Made by a program: the position numbers and the translations under genes
Assembly (NCBI RefSeq): GCF_002813775.1
Contig: NZ_CP020370.1
Location: forward strand, 4,675,501-4,739,500
Length of the DNA stretch: 64,000 nt
Source: Candidatus Thiodictyon syntrophicum
GTDB taxonomy: Bacteria > Pseudomonadota > Gammaproteobacteria > Chromatiales > Chromatiaceae
Direction of reading: 5' to 3'
Shown here: positions 33,878-43,023 of the stretch, piece by piece
Layout of the letters: every line of letters starts with the position of its first letter
How positions within the stretch are numbered: position 1 is the first letter of the stretch
The notes under the pieces: generated by a model
Told to the model about the DNA's origin: nothing
Database searches by the model: none
Seen by the model: only the letters and a program-made list of their open reading frames with translations

Positions 33878-36223
33878 CTAAAGACCCAGGTCCCGCGCCG
33901 GGACCAGCTGGGCGGCGGTGAGGCCCCGCAGCGTCAGCAACGGGCGCGGGGCACCGCGGCCGGCAAGGCCGTCGGCGTCGATGCGCAGGCTGACCCCGCC
34001 GGTCACATCGGCAAAGACCAGATGGCCGTCGGCCACCGCGCGGGCCGGGGCGATGCCGAGGCTGCTGAGCAGCGCGGTCAGGTCGATACGGTCGGCATAG
34101 GGGGTGAAGTCGCTGATCACATCGCCGGCATCGCGCATGCTCTGGTAGACGAAGGTATCGCCGCCGGCACCGCCGGTGACCAGGTCACCGCCGACGCCGG
34201 GGGTGATCCGATCGTCTCCGGCCGTGCCCACCAAGGTGTCGCGCCGCGGGGTGCCGGGGATGATGTCGCCGGGGCTGGCCACGGCGACGGCCAGGTCCAC
34301 CAGGCGTCCCTGCAGGTCAAAGGCGTTCTCGGTGCCGTAGAGGTTGGCGGTGACCTCGTCGCCGTCGGCCGCGTCCAGGCGCTGCAGGCCGCCCTGGGCC
34401 TTGGGGGTCTCGATCAGGTCGGCGAGGGCCTCCTGATACAGGATGGAGTTGGTCGCGTTCTCGAACACGACGCCGTTCGCGGCATAGGGATAGCCGTCGC
34501 CGCCGTTGGCCAGGAAGTCGATGGTGGCGAGTGCAAAGGTCGTGGCGGGATCCACCACCACGCCGTTATCGATCAGGAGGGTACCGTCGTCCAGCACCAC
34601 GCGGCGGATGCGCTCGCCGGTGCCCAGCGTGGTGCGGGCGGTGCGGCTGCTGTCGTAGAAGACCTGCATCCCGGAGACCTGCGCGAAGCGGCCCTGGGTG
34701 GCCCCGCCCGGACTGGTTGCGTTATAGGCCTGCTCCAGGACGTCCTTGAGCTGGGCCGCGTTCACGCTGCGGGCGGTCTTCACCAGGTTGGTGAAGGGCA
34801 GTACGTTGAAGGTGTCGCCCATGGACAGGGTACCGGGGCCGGCGATGCTGGTGCGGATGCCGCCGCCGTTCTGCAGGGCCACATCGGCCTCGCCGGCGAA
34901 GCGGATCGCGTCGGCGACCAGGTTGCCGAGCCCGGTCTCGGCATTGCGCGTACCCTCGGTGTACTGACAGGGGGTCGGCGTGCAGGCGACGTGGGTGGGG
35001 CCGTTCAGGGTCATCGCGGTACTGCCGATGATCTCGGCGTTCAGGGCCGAGACATAGTCCAGCACCGGCTGCACCACCGCGGCGCTCAGCGTCGCATCGC
35101 CGGTGACGGCATCGGCGTCGGTGGCGAAGCGCCCGGAGACGCGGATCATCCGGCTGCCGGTGATGGTCAGCGCGCCGGTGGCGTCGTCGAGACTGGCGTT
35201 CAACTCACCCAGGTAGCGGTTGCCGAAGTGGCCGGTGACGACCGGCACCTGCGCACCGTCGGCGTCGCGGGCATAGACCGGGTGGCTGGTGAAGGTCGCC
35301 GCGACGCCACCATTGATGAGCTGATCATCCGGGTCGGTCATCAGCTCGTGGCCGCCCCCGGAGATGACCAGATCCACCCCGCGCAGGGCCGGCACCATCA
35401 CCGTCAGCTCGTTGTTGGCGTTCTGCAGATGGCTCATGACGATGATGGTCTCGACCCCCTGCTCCGTGCGCAGACGGGTGACTTCGGCCTGGATCAGCGG
35501 CAGCAGGGCGGCCAGATTGGCCGCGTCGGTGGCGTTGGCATCCCAGGCCTTCATGATCCCGTCCGGCGGCGAGGAGATCTTCGGCAGCAGCGGCGTGGTG
35601 GCACCGATGATGCCGATCTTATTGCCGCCGGGCGTGGTGATGACCTTGGACGGGGCGACCTGGCCGACGGCGGCCAGCGCGGCGAACGCGGGCGTCACCG
35701 AGAAGTCCAGGTTCACCGACAGGTAGGTCGTCCCGGAGACCGCGGCGAAGCGGGCCGCGACCGGCCCGGTGTTGTCCAGGTCGAACTCGTGGTTGCCGAA
35801 CACGGCGGCATCAAACTGCATCCGGCGCAACGCAATGGCGTCGTAGAAGTCCTGACCACCGTCCGGATGGGCGGTGACCAGGCCGTCGAGGCTCGCGCTC
35901 AAGCGCGGCCCGGGCAGGAAGGAATCCCCGGCGTTCAGCTTCAGCACCGCCCGTCCGGCGCCCGCGGCGGCCGTCTCGGCGTTGGCCATCACGCTGGCCA
36001 GGCGGTCGATCCCGCCGTAAAACGAGATGAGCTGGCTGGTGTCGTCACGCAGATTCCCCTGGGCCGACAGCAGCCAGGACTCTTGGTCGCCGAGGTGCAG
36101 GACGGTCACCTCCTCGGCACCGGCGCTGCTGAACAACCCGGCACCGAGGGCCAGGGCGAGGGCTGGACCGATGGCGTAGCGGCACAGGACCGGGCTGATC
36201 TTCAGGGGCAGGATGGGCTTCAT
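33878..36223 (-). CDS. Secreted 5'-nucleotidase/metallophosphatase with RTX-type C-terminus
   Basis: A 781-residue protein. Signal peptide 1-36 (LFSSAGA). The calcineurin-like domain (about 37-340) has LNAGDSFLPGP, FGNHEFD, MSHLQNANNE and SGGGHELM. The 5'-nucleotidase C-terminal domain (about 385-600) has GNLVADAIR, ALQNGGGIR and FLANGGDGYPY. Residues about 655-781 carry VGTAGDDRITPG and VTGGAGGDTFVYQS, then SDFTPYADRIDLTALLSS, which is the type I secretion target domain. The first metal motif reads LHLGDQES instead of the usual N-D-x-H-G. Having both a Sec signal and a type I tail is unusual. It likely frees phosphate from nucleotides outside the cell. Confidence 0.9.
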   Translation of the reverse strand: MKPILPLKISPVLCRYAIGPALALALGAGLFSSAGAEEVTVLHLGDQESWLLSAQGNLRDDTSQLISFYGGIDRLASVMANAETAAAGAGRAVLKLNAGDSFLPGPRLSASLDGLVTAHPDGGQDFYDAIALRRMQFDAAVFGNHEFDLDNTGPVAARFAAVSGTTYLSVNLDFSVTPAFAALAAVGQVAPSKVITTPGGNKIGIIGATTPLLPKISSPPDGIMKAWDANATDAANLAALLPLIQAEVTRLRTEQGVETIIVMSHLQNANNELTVMVPALRGVDLVISGGGHELMTDPDDQLINGGVAATFTSHPVYARDADGAQVPVVTGHFGNRYLGELNASLDDATGALTITGSRMIRVSGRFATDADAVTGDATLSAAVVQPVLDYVSALNAEIIGSTAMTLNGPTHVACTPTPCQYTEGTRNAETGLGNLVADAIRFAGEADVALQNGGGIRTSIAGPGTLSMGDTFNVLPFTNLVKTARSVNAAQLKDVLEQAYNATSPGGATQGRFAQVSGMQVFYDSSRTARTTLGTGERIRRVVLDDGTLLIDNGVVVDPATTFALATIDFLANGGDGYPYAANGVVFENATNSILYQEALADLIETPKAQGGLQRLDAADGDEVTANLYGTENAFDLQGRLVDLAVAVASPGDIIPGTPRRDTLVGTAGDDRITPGVGGDLVTGGAGGDTFVYQSMRDAGDVISDFTPYADRIDLTALLSSLGIAPARAVADGHLVFADVTGGVSLRIDADGLAGRGAPRPLLTLRGLTAAQLVPARDLGL

Positions 36224-36431
36224 CGAGGGCTCCTGGGTTGGGGCGGACAGGGAAGTTCGGCGTCGGCCGGGCAGCGGGAGCGCCGTGGGGCGGGGTCGGC
36301 GCGCTATCGAGGTAACCGCAGCGCCGGAGTCTGCGGTGAGCAGATGACGGCGATCTTAAGGTTCGGTGAATCTTTGCGGACAGCCGGCGTGGAGCGCTGC
36401 GGGCGCCGTGCTCAGCCGTCCGGCGACCGGA

Positions 36432-37004
36432 TCACCGCGTCATCTCGCGACGGCGGGCGGCGAGGAGTCCGGCGCCGACCAGCAGGGCCGTACCGGGCAG
36501 CGGGATGTCGGCGGCGGTGACCAGGATCGCGGCGCCGCCAAGACTCAGGGGGCCATAGGCGACCCCCTGGCTGTCTGAGAGGGTCGCGTTGCCCAGGTCG
36601 AGTTGGCTCAGGCCCAGCCCGCCGGCGGTGAACCCGATGATGGCGATCAAGGTGTCGACATCGGCCGTAACGCCGCTGAGATCGAGGCTGTACTCGGCGA
36701 AGGTGATGGTCCCGTTGCCGATGGAACTGGCGGCGGTGTCGGTGAAGGGGTCGAAGACACCCGCTGAGAAGATGCCGGTGGCGGTGAGGATGGCGGGGTC
36801 GAAGCTGAGGTCGAATTGGAAGGCGGCCAGGTCCATCGCACCCGACGCCAGTACATTGACCGTGAAGCTGGTCCCCTGGATGAGGACGCGCGTCGGGTCG
36901 ACCAGACCGCCGGGCACGGCGTCCAGCTTGATACCGGCCGCCCCGACGGCGTTGGCCCCGAGCAGCAGGGCGGCCCCGCACAGTGACATGAGTCGTTGAT
37001 TCAT
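36432..37004 (-). CDS. Cohesin-like PEP-CTERM protein
   Basis: A 190-residue exported protein. Signal peptide ends near residue 24 (GANAVGA before AGIKLDAVP). Residues about 35-150 fit a cohesin-type beta-sandwich: SFTVNVLASGAMDLAAFQFD, LSFDPAILTATGI and TLIAIIGFTAGGLG. The C-terminus is IPLPGTALLVGAGLLAARRR, a PEP-CTERM-like signal for exosortase sorting. The start at 37004 avoids a 23-residue leader of poor quality. It lies 56 bases downstream of the nuclease gene, which ends in a dockerin-like module, so a binding pair is plausible. Confidence 0.8.
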   Translation of the reverse strand: MNQRLMSLCGAALLLGANAVGAAGIKLDAVPGGLVDPTRVLIQGTSFTVNVLASGAMDLAAFQFDLSFDPAILTATGIFSAGVFDPFTDTAASSIGNGTITFAEYSLDLSGVTADVDTLIAIIGFTAGGLGLSQLDLGNATLSDSQGVAYGPLSLGGAAILVTAADIPLPGTALLVGAGLLAARRREMTR

Positions 37005-37060
37005 GGAAAACTCCGCAAAGATCAGACATGGCCCCGCGGCCGTGATCATTGTTCCGGCCA

Positions 37061-40024
37061 CTAGCGCGCGCACTTAGGGCGGTCGCACAGGAGTACCAGA
37101 CGGCGGAGGTCGAGCACCGTGATACGCCCGTCGCCGTCCAGGTCGCCGGTCGCATTGGCCGCGGTGACATCCTGATTGAAGCTGAGCTTGAGGGTGTCCA
37201 GGTCGTCCTGGTCCACTGCCCGGTTGCCGTCCAGGTCGCCGGGACGCGGGGCGGGTGGGTCGAGCAGGAGCCCGACCAACACCGGGTCATGGTCGGCGAT
37301 ACGGAACTCGTCGCTGGCGAAGTAGGTGCTGTGTTGGTTGGTAGTCTTGAACTCGAGGTTGTAATCGAACACCACCGGCTCGTCGGCGTTGATGTGGTAT
37401 TCCGCCGCGCCCGTCACCTGTTCGACCAGGCTCGCGCTGGCAAGTGCATGATCCAGATGACCCCAGCGTCCGTTGAAGGTGTAGGAATAGGCGCTCGGGT
37501 CGCCTGCAACCAGGTTGGCGTAGCCGCCGCTTTCCAGGGTGCGGAGCGGGTCCTCCTGGAGGTAGGAGTTGAGATCGCCCAGGATCAGATAGTCGGCATC
37601 ACCGGCCCCGGTGGGATCGGTCGCCAGCCAGTCCACCAGTGCGTTGGCCATGCTGGTGCGGGTGAGGTTGCAGTTGCCCTGACCGTCGCCGGTATCCGGA
37701 TCGACGATCTCATGGGTGCCGCCAGTGGCGGTGTTGCAGTCCGAACCCTTGGATTTGAAGTGATTGACAACTACCGTGAGCCGCGCCCCATCCGCGACCT
37801 GGGCGAACGACTGGGCCAGTGCCGGACGGTTCCTGGTGTCGATGGCGCGCGGGTCCACGCCGTCGTCGAGGATGGCAAAGTCACCCACCAGGGTTACCCG
37901 TGCCGGACGGTAGATAAAGCCGTTGCGGATGGCGTCGCCACCATAGACCCCGGTCTCCACATAGGCATAGGTGGGCGCCCCGGTCAGTTCATTGAGGCCA
38001 TCCACCAGGTCGGCGAGCGGCTCCACACCGGGGGTGTTCTCAAGTTCCACCAGGGCCAGGATGTCCGCGTCGAGCCGGGTCAGGGCAGCGAGCTTCTTGG
38101 TGCGCTGCCGCTCCTGCTCGGTGAGGCCATCGATGTCCACCAGCGCATCGGCGCCGCGGCACTCCATGTTGGCGGTGGCCCCGCAGATGTCGTTGACCCC
38201 ATCGTCGACGGTGACGAAATAGTTCTCCACGTTGAGCCCGGCGACCCGCAGGGTGCCGCCGACCGCCGGTGCCGCGTCCGGACGCGGGTTGCTGACGAAG
38301 ACCGGCAGGTCGACCGTCGCGATCGATAGCGGGCGCACCCGCCAGGCGTTGGGGCTCGCGCTGTTGCCGCCCCAGGTGTAGGTGAGCACGCCGGTGAGGC
38401 CGGTGGTGGTGTCGCCGCCGCGGATCGGATTGGCGACGCTTAGACCCGGATCGGGAAAGACGACGGGGTCGGCATTCTGCGCCTGCGACAGGTCGTCGAG
38501 CCAGATCAGGTGCAACAGGTTGGCCGCCTCGAAGGCCTGGGCCGCGGCGCCCGGCAGCGCGGCCTCGGTGCCCTGCATCAGGCGCCCGTTGGCGGATAGC
38601 TCCAGGGTACCGAAGCGCCCCAGTTGGAAGTGATTGGTCACCGTAAGGGTCTGCGGGAAGCGCACCAGCATGCCCTCGTAGCGTTCCAGATAATCGACCC
38701 CGCCGACCGCTGCCGGGACCGGCAGGGCGACCTCCACCGGGGCGACGGTGGCCCCGACGCCACAGTCCAGGACCTCGGTCACGCCGCTCAACTGCGTCTG
38801 ACCCTGATACTCACCCGCGCTGCCGACCACCCGGACCCGCTGGCCCAGGCTGACACTGTCGGTATCGCCGTGGAAGACAAAGATGGCGTCCGCGGTGGTC
38901 TCATCGCCATCCCCGACAGGGTCTTGGAGATAGAAGCCGCGCAGGGCCGGCGACGGACCCTCGTAGTCTCCGACCACAACCCCCTCGGTGGTGACGGCGC
39001 CGGTGATGGCGGCGGCGGACCCGCTGCCCTGGATGGCGGGGATGGGTGTGTAGGTGCCGCCACAACCGGCCAGGGCCTCGGCGGTGGTGAAGCTTAAGGC
39101 CGCGCTGGCCGCGGGATTGCCGGCCAGGTCAGTGACGGCCCCCGCCGGGACGCTGAGGCTGCACCCGGTGGCGGTCGGCAGGTCGCCGATGTCGATCAGC
39201 AGGCGACTGCCCTCGACCCTGGGTATTACGGGCTGGTACTCGGCCGCCGGGCATTCCAGGGTCAGCCCGGTCAGGTTGCCCGCCCGAATCGCCTCGCTAT
39301 AGGTGAGCGTCAGGGTACCCAGGACGGGGTCGACACCGACCGCGCCCGACGCCGGGTCGGTGCCGGTGAGAACGGGCGCCTCGAGGTCCGGACCGGCGGT
39401 GCCGATGGTGCCGGTCAGGCGGATATCGCCGGTCGTGCTGTCGGCGACCAGCCGCAGGGTGCCACCCGCGGCCGTGTCCCCGCTCCCGTCGGCCTGGGTG
39501 TTGCCGATCTCGATCAGACGGAACTCGATGGTGCCGGTCAGACCGGCCAGACCGCTCAGGTGGGCCAGGGTATAGAGGGTGTTGGTGTTGTTCTGGGTGA
39601 GCGTGGTCAGCGCGGTCGTGAAGCCGTCGAGGCTGGTGTAGAGGCCCAGGGTGCCGGGCCCGGTGCCCGAGGCACGGGTGCCGATAGCCAGTTCGGTGAG
39701 GGTGACCGACTGCCCGGCGCCGACGCTGAGTCCAAAGCTGTAGTACTCGAGGGCGTCCGCCCCCGTGGCCGTGCCCTCCCAACCATTGCTGCTCATGCAG
39801 TCGCTGCACGTGCTGGTGCCCAGTCCAGTACCGCGGGTGATTGCCAGACCCGTGATGCCGGTGGCGGTGCCAGTGACGGGGGTGCTGATCTGGTTGCCAC
39901 CCAAACCGCTGAGGTCCCAGGAGACCAGGGTGTCGGCCGCCACGGGGGAGACCGCGAAGGCGGCGAGCCACAGGAGCAGGGGTCGGCGCATCGACCGGAC
40001 GCTGTAGGGGCTGGTGTCAGTCAT
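37061..40024 (-). CDS. ExeM/NucH-type extracellular nuclease with dockerin-like C-terminus
   Basis: A 987-residue secreted protein. Signal peptide near 12-31 (LLLWLAAFAVSPVAA). An N-terminal beta domain (about 32-215) is followed by an Ig-like Big_5 domain (about 215-310, PDLEAPVLTG to LSFTTAEAL) and an OB-fold region (about 325-560). The endonuclease/exonuclease/phosphatase domain (about 595-920) has LNVENYF, LALVELEN, VVNHFKSKGSDC, LILGDLNSY, GHLDHALAS and RIADHDPVL. Residues 923-987 hold two EF-hand-like loops (GDLDGNRAVDQDDL and GDLDGDGRITVLDL), as in type I dockerins. ExeM-type enzymes degrade extracellular DNA. The start at 40024 has a GGAG 11 bases away; 39991 is an alternative. Confidence 0.9.
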   Translation of the reverse strand: MTDTSPYSVRSMRRPLLLWLAAFAVSPVAADTLVSWDLSGLGGNQISTPVTGTATGITGLAITRGTGLGTSTCSDCMSSNGWEGTATGADALEYYSFGLSVGAGQSVTLTELAIGTRASGTGPGTLGLYTSLDGFTTALTTLTQNNTNTLYTLAHLSGLAGLTGTIEFRLIEIGNTQADGSGDTAAGGTLRLVADSTTGDIRLTGTIGTAGPDLEAPVLTGTDPASGAVGVDPVLGTLTLTYSEAIRAGNLTGLTLECPAAEYQPVIPRVEGSRLLIDIGDLPTATGCSLSVPAGAVTDLAGNPAASAALSFTTAEALAGCGGTYTPIPAIQGSGSAAAITGAVTTEGVVVGDYEGPSPALRGFYLQDPVGDGDETTADAIFVFHGDTDSVSLGQRVRVVGSAGEYQGQTQLSGVTEVLDCGVGATVAPVEVALPVPAAVGGVDYLERYEGMLVRFPQTLTVTNHFQLGRFGTLELSANGRLMQGTEAALPGAAAQAFEAANLLHLIWLDDLSQAQNADPVVFPDPGLSVANPIRGGDTTTGLTGVLTYTWGGNSASPNAWRVRPLSIATVDLPVFVSNPRPDAAPAVGGTLRVAGLNVENYFVTVDDGVNDICGATANMECRGADALVDIDGLTEQERQRTKKLAALTRLDADILALVELENTPGVEPLADLVDGLNELTGAPTYAYVETGVYGGDAIRNGFIYRPARVTLVGDFAILDDGVDPRAIDTRNRPALAQSFAQVADGARLTVVVNHFKSKGSDCNTATGGTHEIVDPDTGDGQGNCNLTRTSMANALVDWLATDPTGAGDADYLILGDLNSYLQEDPLRTLESGGYANLVAGDPSAYSYTFNGRWGHLDHALASASLVEQVTGAAEYHINADEPVVFDYNLEFKTTNQHSTYFASDEFRIADHDPVLVGLLLDPPAPRPGDLDGNRAVDQDDLDTLKLSFNQDVTAANATGDLDGDGRITVLDLRRLVLLCDRPKCAR

Positions 40025-40516
40025 GCTGCAAGCACTCCGGGACGCACCCGGACCATCGGGGCCTTCCCACTGTAAGGGGGGATGCAACCGTCTGGACCGG
40101 CGGTTACGCGCACCAGCAGTGTGACAAGGTTCAGTGACGGGAAATCGAAGCCGCGGTTAAGGCACCATGCCCGGTTGACTACAGCGCGGTTACGCGAACC
40201 CCGGCGCCGTCAGGCGCAGCGATCGTCGCGGGGTGGCGGTCCAGTGATCGGTCAGTGGTAAGCCCGGTAGTGGTCCCTGATTACCGCAACGGCTTGGGTG
40301 CGCGCCTCACGGCGCCACCGGGGCCGAGAAACAAGGGCGCTACGGGGTCCAAGTGCCGATCCGACGGACACAAATCTTTACCGATCAATACATGCTGATA
40401 GGCTAATATTCGACGGCGGCTGAGCGAACTCAGATTGTTCGTGGGTACCGGGGCTCGCCCCCGCAGGCCCCGCCCGGGAAGATCGCGGCAGTCGCGTCAA
40501 CCTGGAGCCCACCAGC
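40025..40516. other. Divergent intergenic region between the nuclease and beta-helix genes
   Basis: 492 bases without a gene. The last 140 bases contain the most AT-rich stretch nearby (CAATACATGCTGATAGGCTA, about 40386), which is a candidate promoter area for the rightward gene. No clear -35/-10 pair or repeat could be fixed. Confidence 0.5.
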
Positions 40517-42874
40517 ATGTGCTTGCGTCGTCCCCTGGCGGCCATCGCCGCGTTCACCATCGCGCTGTTGTCCATACCCATCGCTGCCCCGGCCGCGGAC
40601 TGGCATGTGTCGCCCACCGGCAACGACACCGGCGACGGCTCCGCCGCCAACCCCTGGCGCACCATCGCCCGGGCCGCCGCCGCGGCCCTGCAACCCGGCG
40701 ATCAGGTGCTGATCGCCCCCGGCACCTATGCCGAAGCGATCGCGCTGACCCGCTCCGGCGCACCAATCGTCCCGGTCACCACCGGGGTCGCGGTCGCCGG
40801 AACCGATAGCATCCGCTTCCCGGTCGGCACCGACCTGTCCGGGATCGATCTGGCGGGGCATCCGGGTGAATACCGGCTCTATGTCTATCGCAGTTGGCGT
40901 GCCAACAACGGCGTCTTCGTGATCCTGGCGACTGGCAGTGACGCGGCCGGACCCTGGGTCCGGGTCGCCGGGGCCGCCTTCAACGACGAGTCCGGCACCG
41001 CCGGCGATACCCGCTATCTCAGCGCCGCGGTCGGCCGGCCGATCGTGCTGCGCAATGCCTCCCCGGACCCGGCGAATCATCGGGTACTGCTCGATGCGAG
41101 CACCAAGCCCGCCATCTATACCATGATCTATATCGGCCGCTATCTCGATGACGACGATGCGCTGCCGGTCGACTGGAACATCATCGACGGCATCGACGCC
41201 ACCGGCTCGCACCAGGGCGGCGGCGTGCATATCCAGGATTCGAGCTTCAATGTCGTCATGAACGGCCGGTTCTATGATCTGCAGGGGGCCGGTATCCTCA
41301 TCGCCGGCAACCAGGGTGAGCCGTCGCGCTACAACCTGATCTGGAACAACACCCTCTACAACACCCCGAGCGAAGGCATCTATGTCGGGGCCGGCGGCCA
41401 TGGCCCGGCGGCCAATCACGACTATTACACCCATGTGATCGGCAACGACATCTCCACCCAGGGCAGCTCCGCCAACGCGATCATGGAGAACGCGATCGAC
41501 TTGAAGGAGTACAACTTCGGCGATGTAGTCGCGGGCAATGTCATCCATGACTATGCCCTGATCAGCCAGTCCAACGGCGCCTTGGACATCCGCGACGGCA
41601 AGCGCGACGTACTGGTCTACCACAACCGCTTCCGCAACATCGGCAAGGCCAACACCGGTACCAACAGCCTCATCCATCTGTATGCGGACAGCGACGACAT
41701 CTACATCTTCGATAATGTCCTCGTCGATACCACCGGCGTGGGGGCCGGGATCTATGCCTTCAACGTAGACGGCGGCGGGTCGAGCGGCGTGCTCATCGCC
41801 CACAACAGCGTGAGCGGACTCACGCGCGGCATTCTGCTGGAGCAATACGGCGGCATCACCGATGTGCGCTTCGTCAACAACGTCTTCGATTTCGGTAGCG
41901 GCGGCATCGTCGAATGGGGTACGGCCGGGCGTTTCACCTTCTCCCATAACCTTTATGCCGCCAACCCCGGGGCCTATGCGAGCGAGCCGCAACGCCTGAT
42001 TGCCAATCCCCAGTGGCTCGCGCCGACCGCCGGCGACCTGCGCCTGACCGCCACCAGCCCGGCGGTCGATTCAGGTCTGGATCTGCCCGCCGTCGCCATC
42101 GATCTGGCGTCGGCCCCCAGGCCCTCCGGCAGTGCCTGGGACCGCGGTGCCTATGAGTTCCAGGGCGGACCGGTGCCGCCGCCGAGCGCGGGATTCAATG
42201 CCACACCGACCGCCGGGCCCGCCCCGCTCCTCGTCCAGTTCAGCGACCTTTCCAGCGCTGCCGCCACCTGGTCCTGGACCTTCGGCGACGGCGATAGCTC
42301 CACCCTGGCCGCGCCGACCCATGTCTATACCACCCCAGGTGTCTACAGCGTCACCCTGACGGTCGGCAACGGCAGCGGCAGCGACAGCCTGACCCGCACC
42401 GGCCTGATCCAGGTCGCCCCACCCGCGGCCCGCCAAACGGTCTTCGCGACCGGCTTCGAGACCGGGCTCGCGGGCTGGTACCGGCAGGGCAAGGTCACCT
42501 GGTACGCGGGCGACCCCAAGCACGCCACCCACGCCATGCGCTTCACCGGCAACAATGTCTGGGTCGAGCGCGGCCTGTCCACCGCGGGTTATCGGGATCT
42601 CGTGCTGTCGGTCTACCTGGGCGCCAAGTCGTTCGAGAATTGGGAGTACCTGGTTCTTTATTGGACCGACGGCCAGACCTGGTACGAACCAGTGACGATC
42701 GACAACCACCACCCGGCCAGCGACGGGCAATTGCACCTGATCGAGGTCACCCTGCCGGCCGCCGCCGCCAATAACCCGGCGTTCAGCATCGCCTTCGGCA
42801 TGTGGGATACCGACACCAGCGACTTCGCCTACATCGACGACGTGCTGCTGACCGGCGTGCCCATCAGCCCCTAG
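40517..42874 (+). CDS. Secreted right-handed beta-helix protein with PKD domain
   Basis: A 785-residue protein. Signal peptide 1-27 (LLSIPIAAPAA before DWHVSPTGND). Residues 28-545 form a parallel beta-helix: the start DWHVSPTGNDTGDGSAANPW is the usual cap of DUF1565/pectate-lyase-like proteins, followed by many short NxI/V-type coils (NLIWNNTLYNTPSEGIYVG, VLVYHNRFRNIG). A PKD domain spans about 550-635 (FSDLSSAAATWSWTFGDGDS, then HVYTTPGVYSVTLTVGN). The last 145 residues are a beta-sandwich without an obvious family. It may bind or cut a polysaccharide; no catalytic residues can be assigned. It is divergent from the nuclease gene. Confidence 0.85.
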   Translation: MCLRRPLAAIAAFTIALLSIPIAAPAADWHVSPTGNDTGDGSAANPWRTIARAAAAALQPGDQVLIAPGTYAEAIALTRSGAPIVPVTTGVAVAGTDSIRFPVGTDLSGIDLAGHPGEYRLYVYRSWRANNGVFVILATGSDAAGPWVRVAGAAFNDESGTAGDTRYLSAAVGRPIVLRNASPDPANHRVLLDASTKPAIYTMIYIGRYLDDDDALPVDWNIIDGIDATGSHQGGGVHIQDSSFNVVMNGRFYDLQGAGILIAGNQGEPSRYNLIWNNTLYNTPSEGIYVGAGGHGPAANHDYYTHVIGNDISTQGSSANAIMENAIDLKEYNFGDVVAGNVIHDYALISQSNGALDIRDGKRDVLVYHNRFRNIGKANTGTNSLIHLYADSDDIYIFDNVLVDTTGVGAGIYAFNVDGGGSSGVLIAHNSVSGLTRGILLEQYGGITDVRFVNNVFDFGSGGIVEWGTAGRFTFSHNLYAANPGAYASEPQRLIANPQWLAPTAGDLRLTATSPAVDSGLDLPAVAIDLASAPRPSGSAWDRGAYEFQGGPVPPPSAGFNATPTAGPAPLLVQFSDLSSAAATWSWTFGDGDSSTLAAPTHVYTTPGVYSVTLTVGNGSGSDSLTRTGLIQVAPPAARQTVFATGFETGLAGWYRQGKVTWYAGDPKHATHAMRFTGNNVWVERGLSTAGYRDLVLSVYLGAKSFENWEYLVLYWTDGQTWYEPVTIDNHHPASDGQLHLIEVTLPAAAANNPAFSIAFGMWDTDTSDFAYIDDVLLTGVPISP

Positions 42875-42987
42875 GCCGCGACAGACATCCTCCATCCACT
42901 CCGCGGAGGGCGGAACGCGATGGCGGTTCCGCCATGTTGATGGCAAGCGGCGGCGGATCGCCCTGCGGGCATCCGCCCTGCGGCGCT

Positions 42988-43019
42988 GGAACATACGGCC
43001 TTGCCAGGCCGTACTGTCC
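42988..43019. terminator. Hairpin between convergent genes
   Basis: GGAACATACGGCCT and AGGCCGTACTGTCC pair over 14 bases with two mismatches around a TGCC loop. It sits between the convergent beta-helix and hydrolase genes, so it could stop transcription from both sides, though T runs are lacking. Confidence 0.5.
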
Positions 43020-43023
43020 CCTC

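Noticed and set aside
33236-36520. A 1094-codon open frame on the plus strand
   Set aside because: It lies opposite the 5'-nucleotidase and the exported protein. It has no domain motifs and a Gly/Val/His/Gln-rich composition typical of an antisense shadow in high-GC DNA.
40430-41992. A 520-codon open frame on the minus strand
   Set aside because: It is antisense to the beta-helix gene, which has a signal peptide, coils and a PKD domain.
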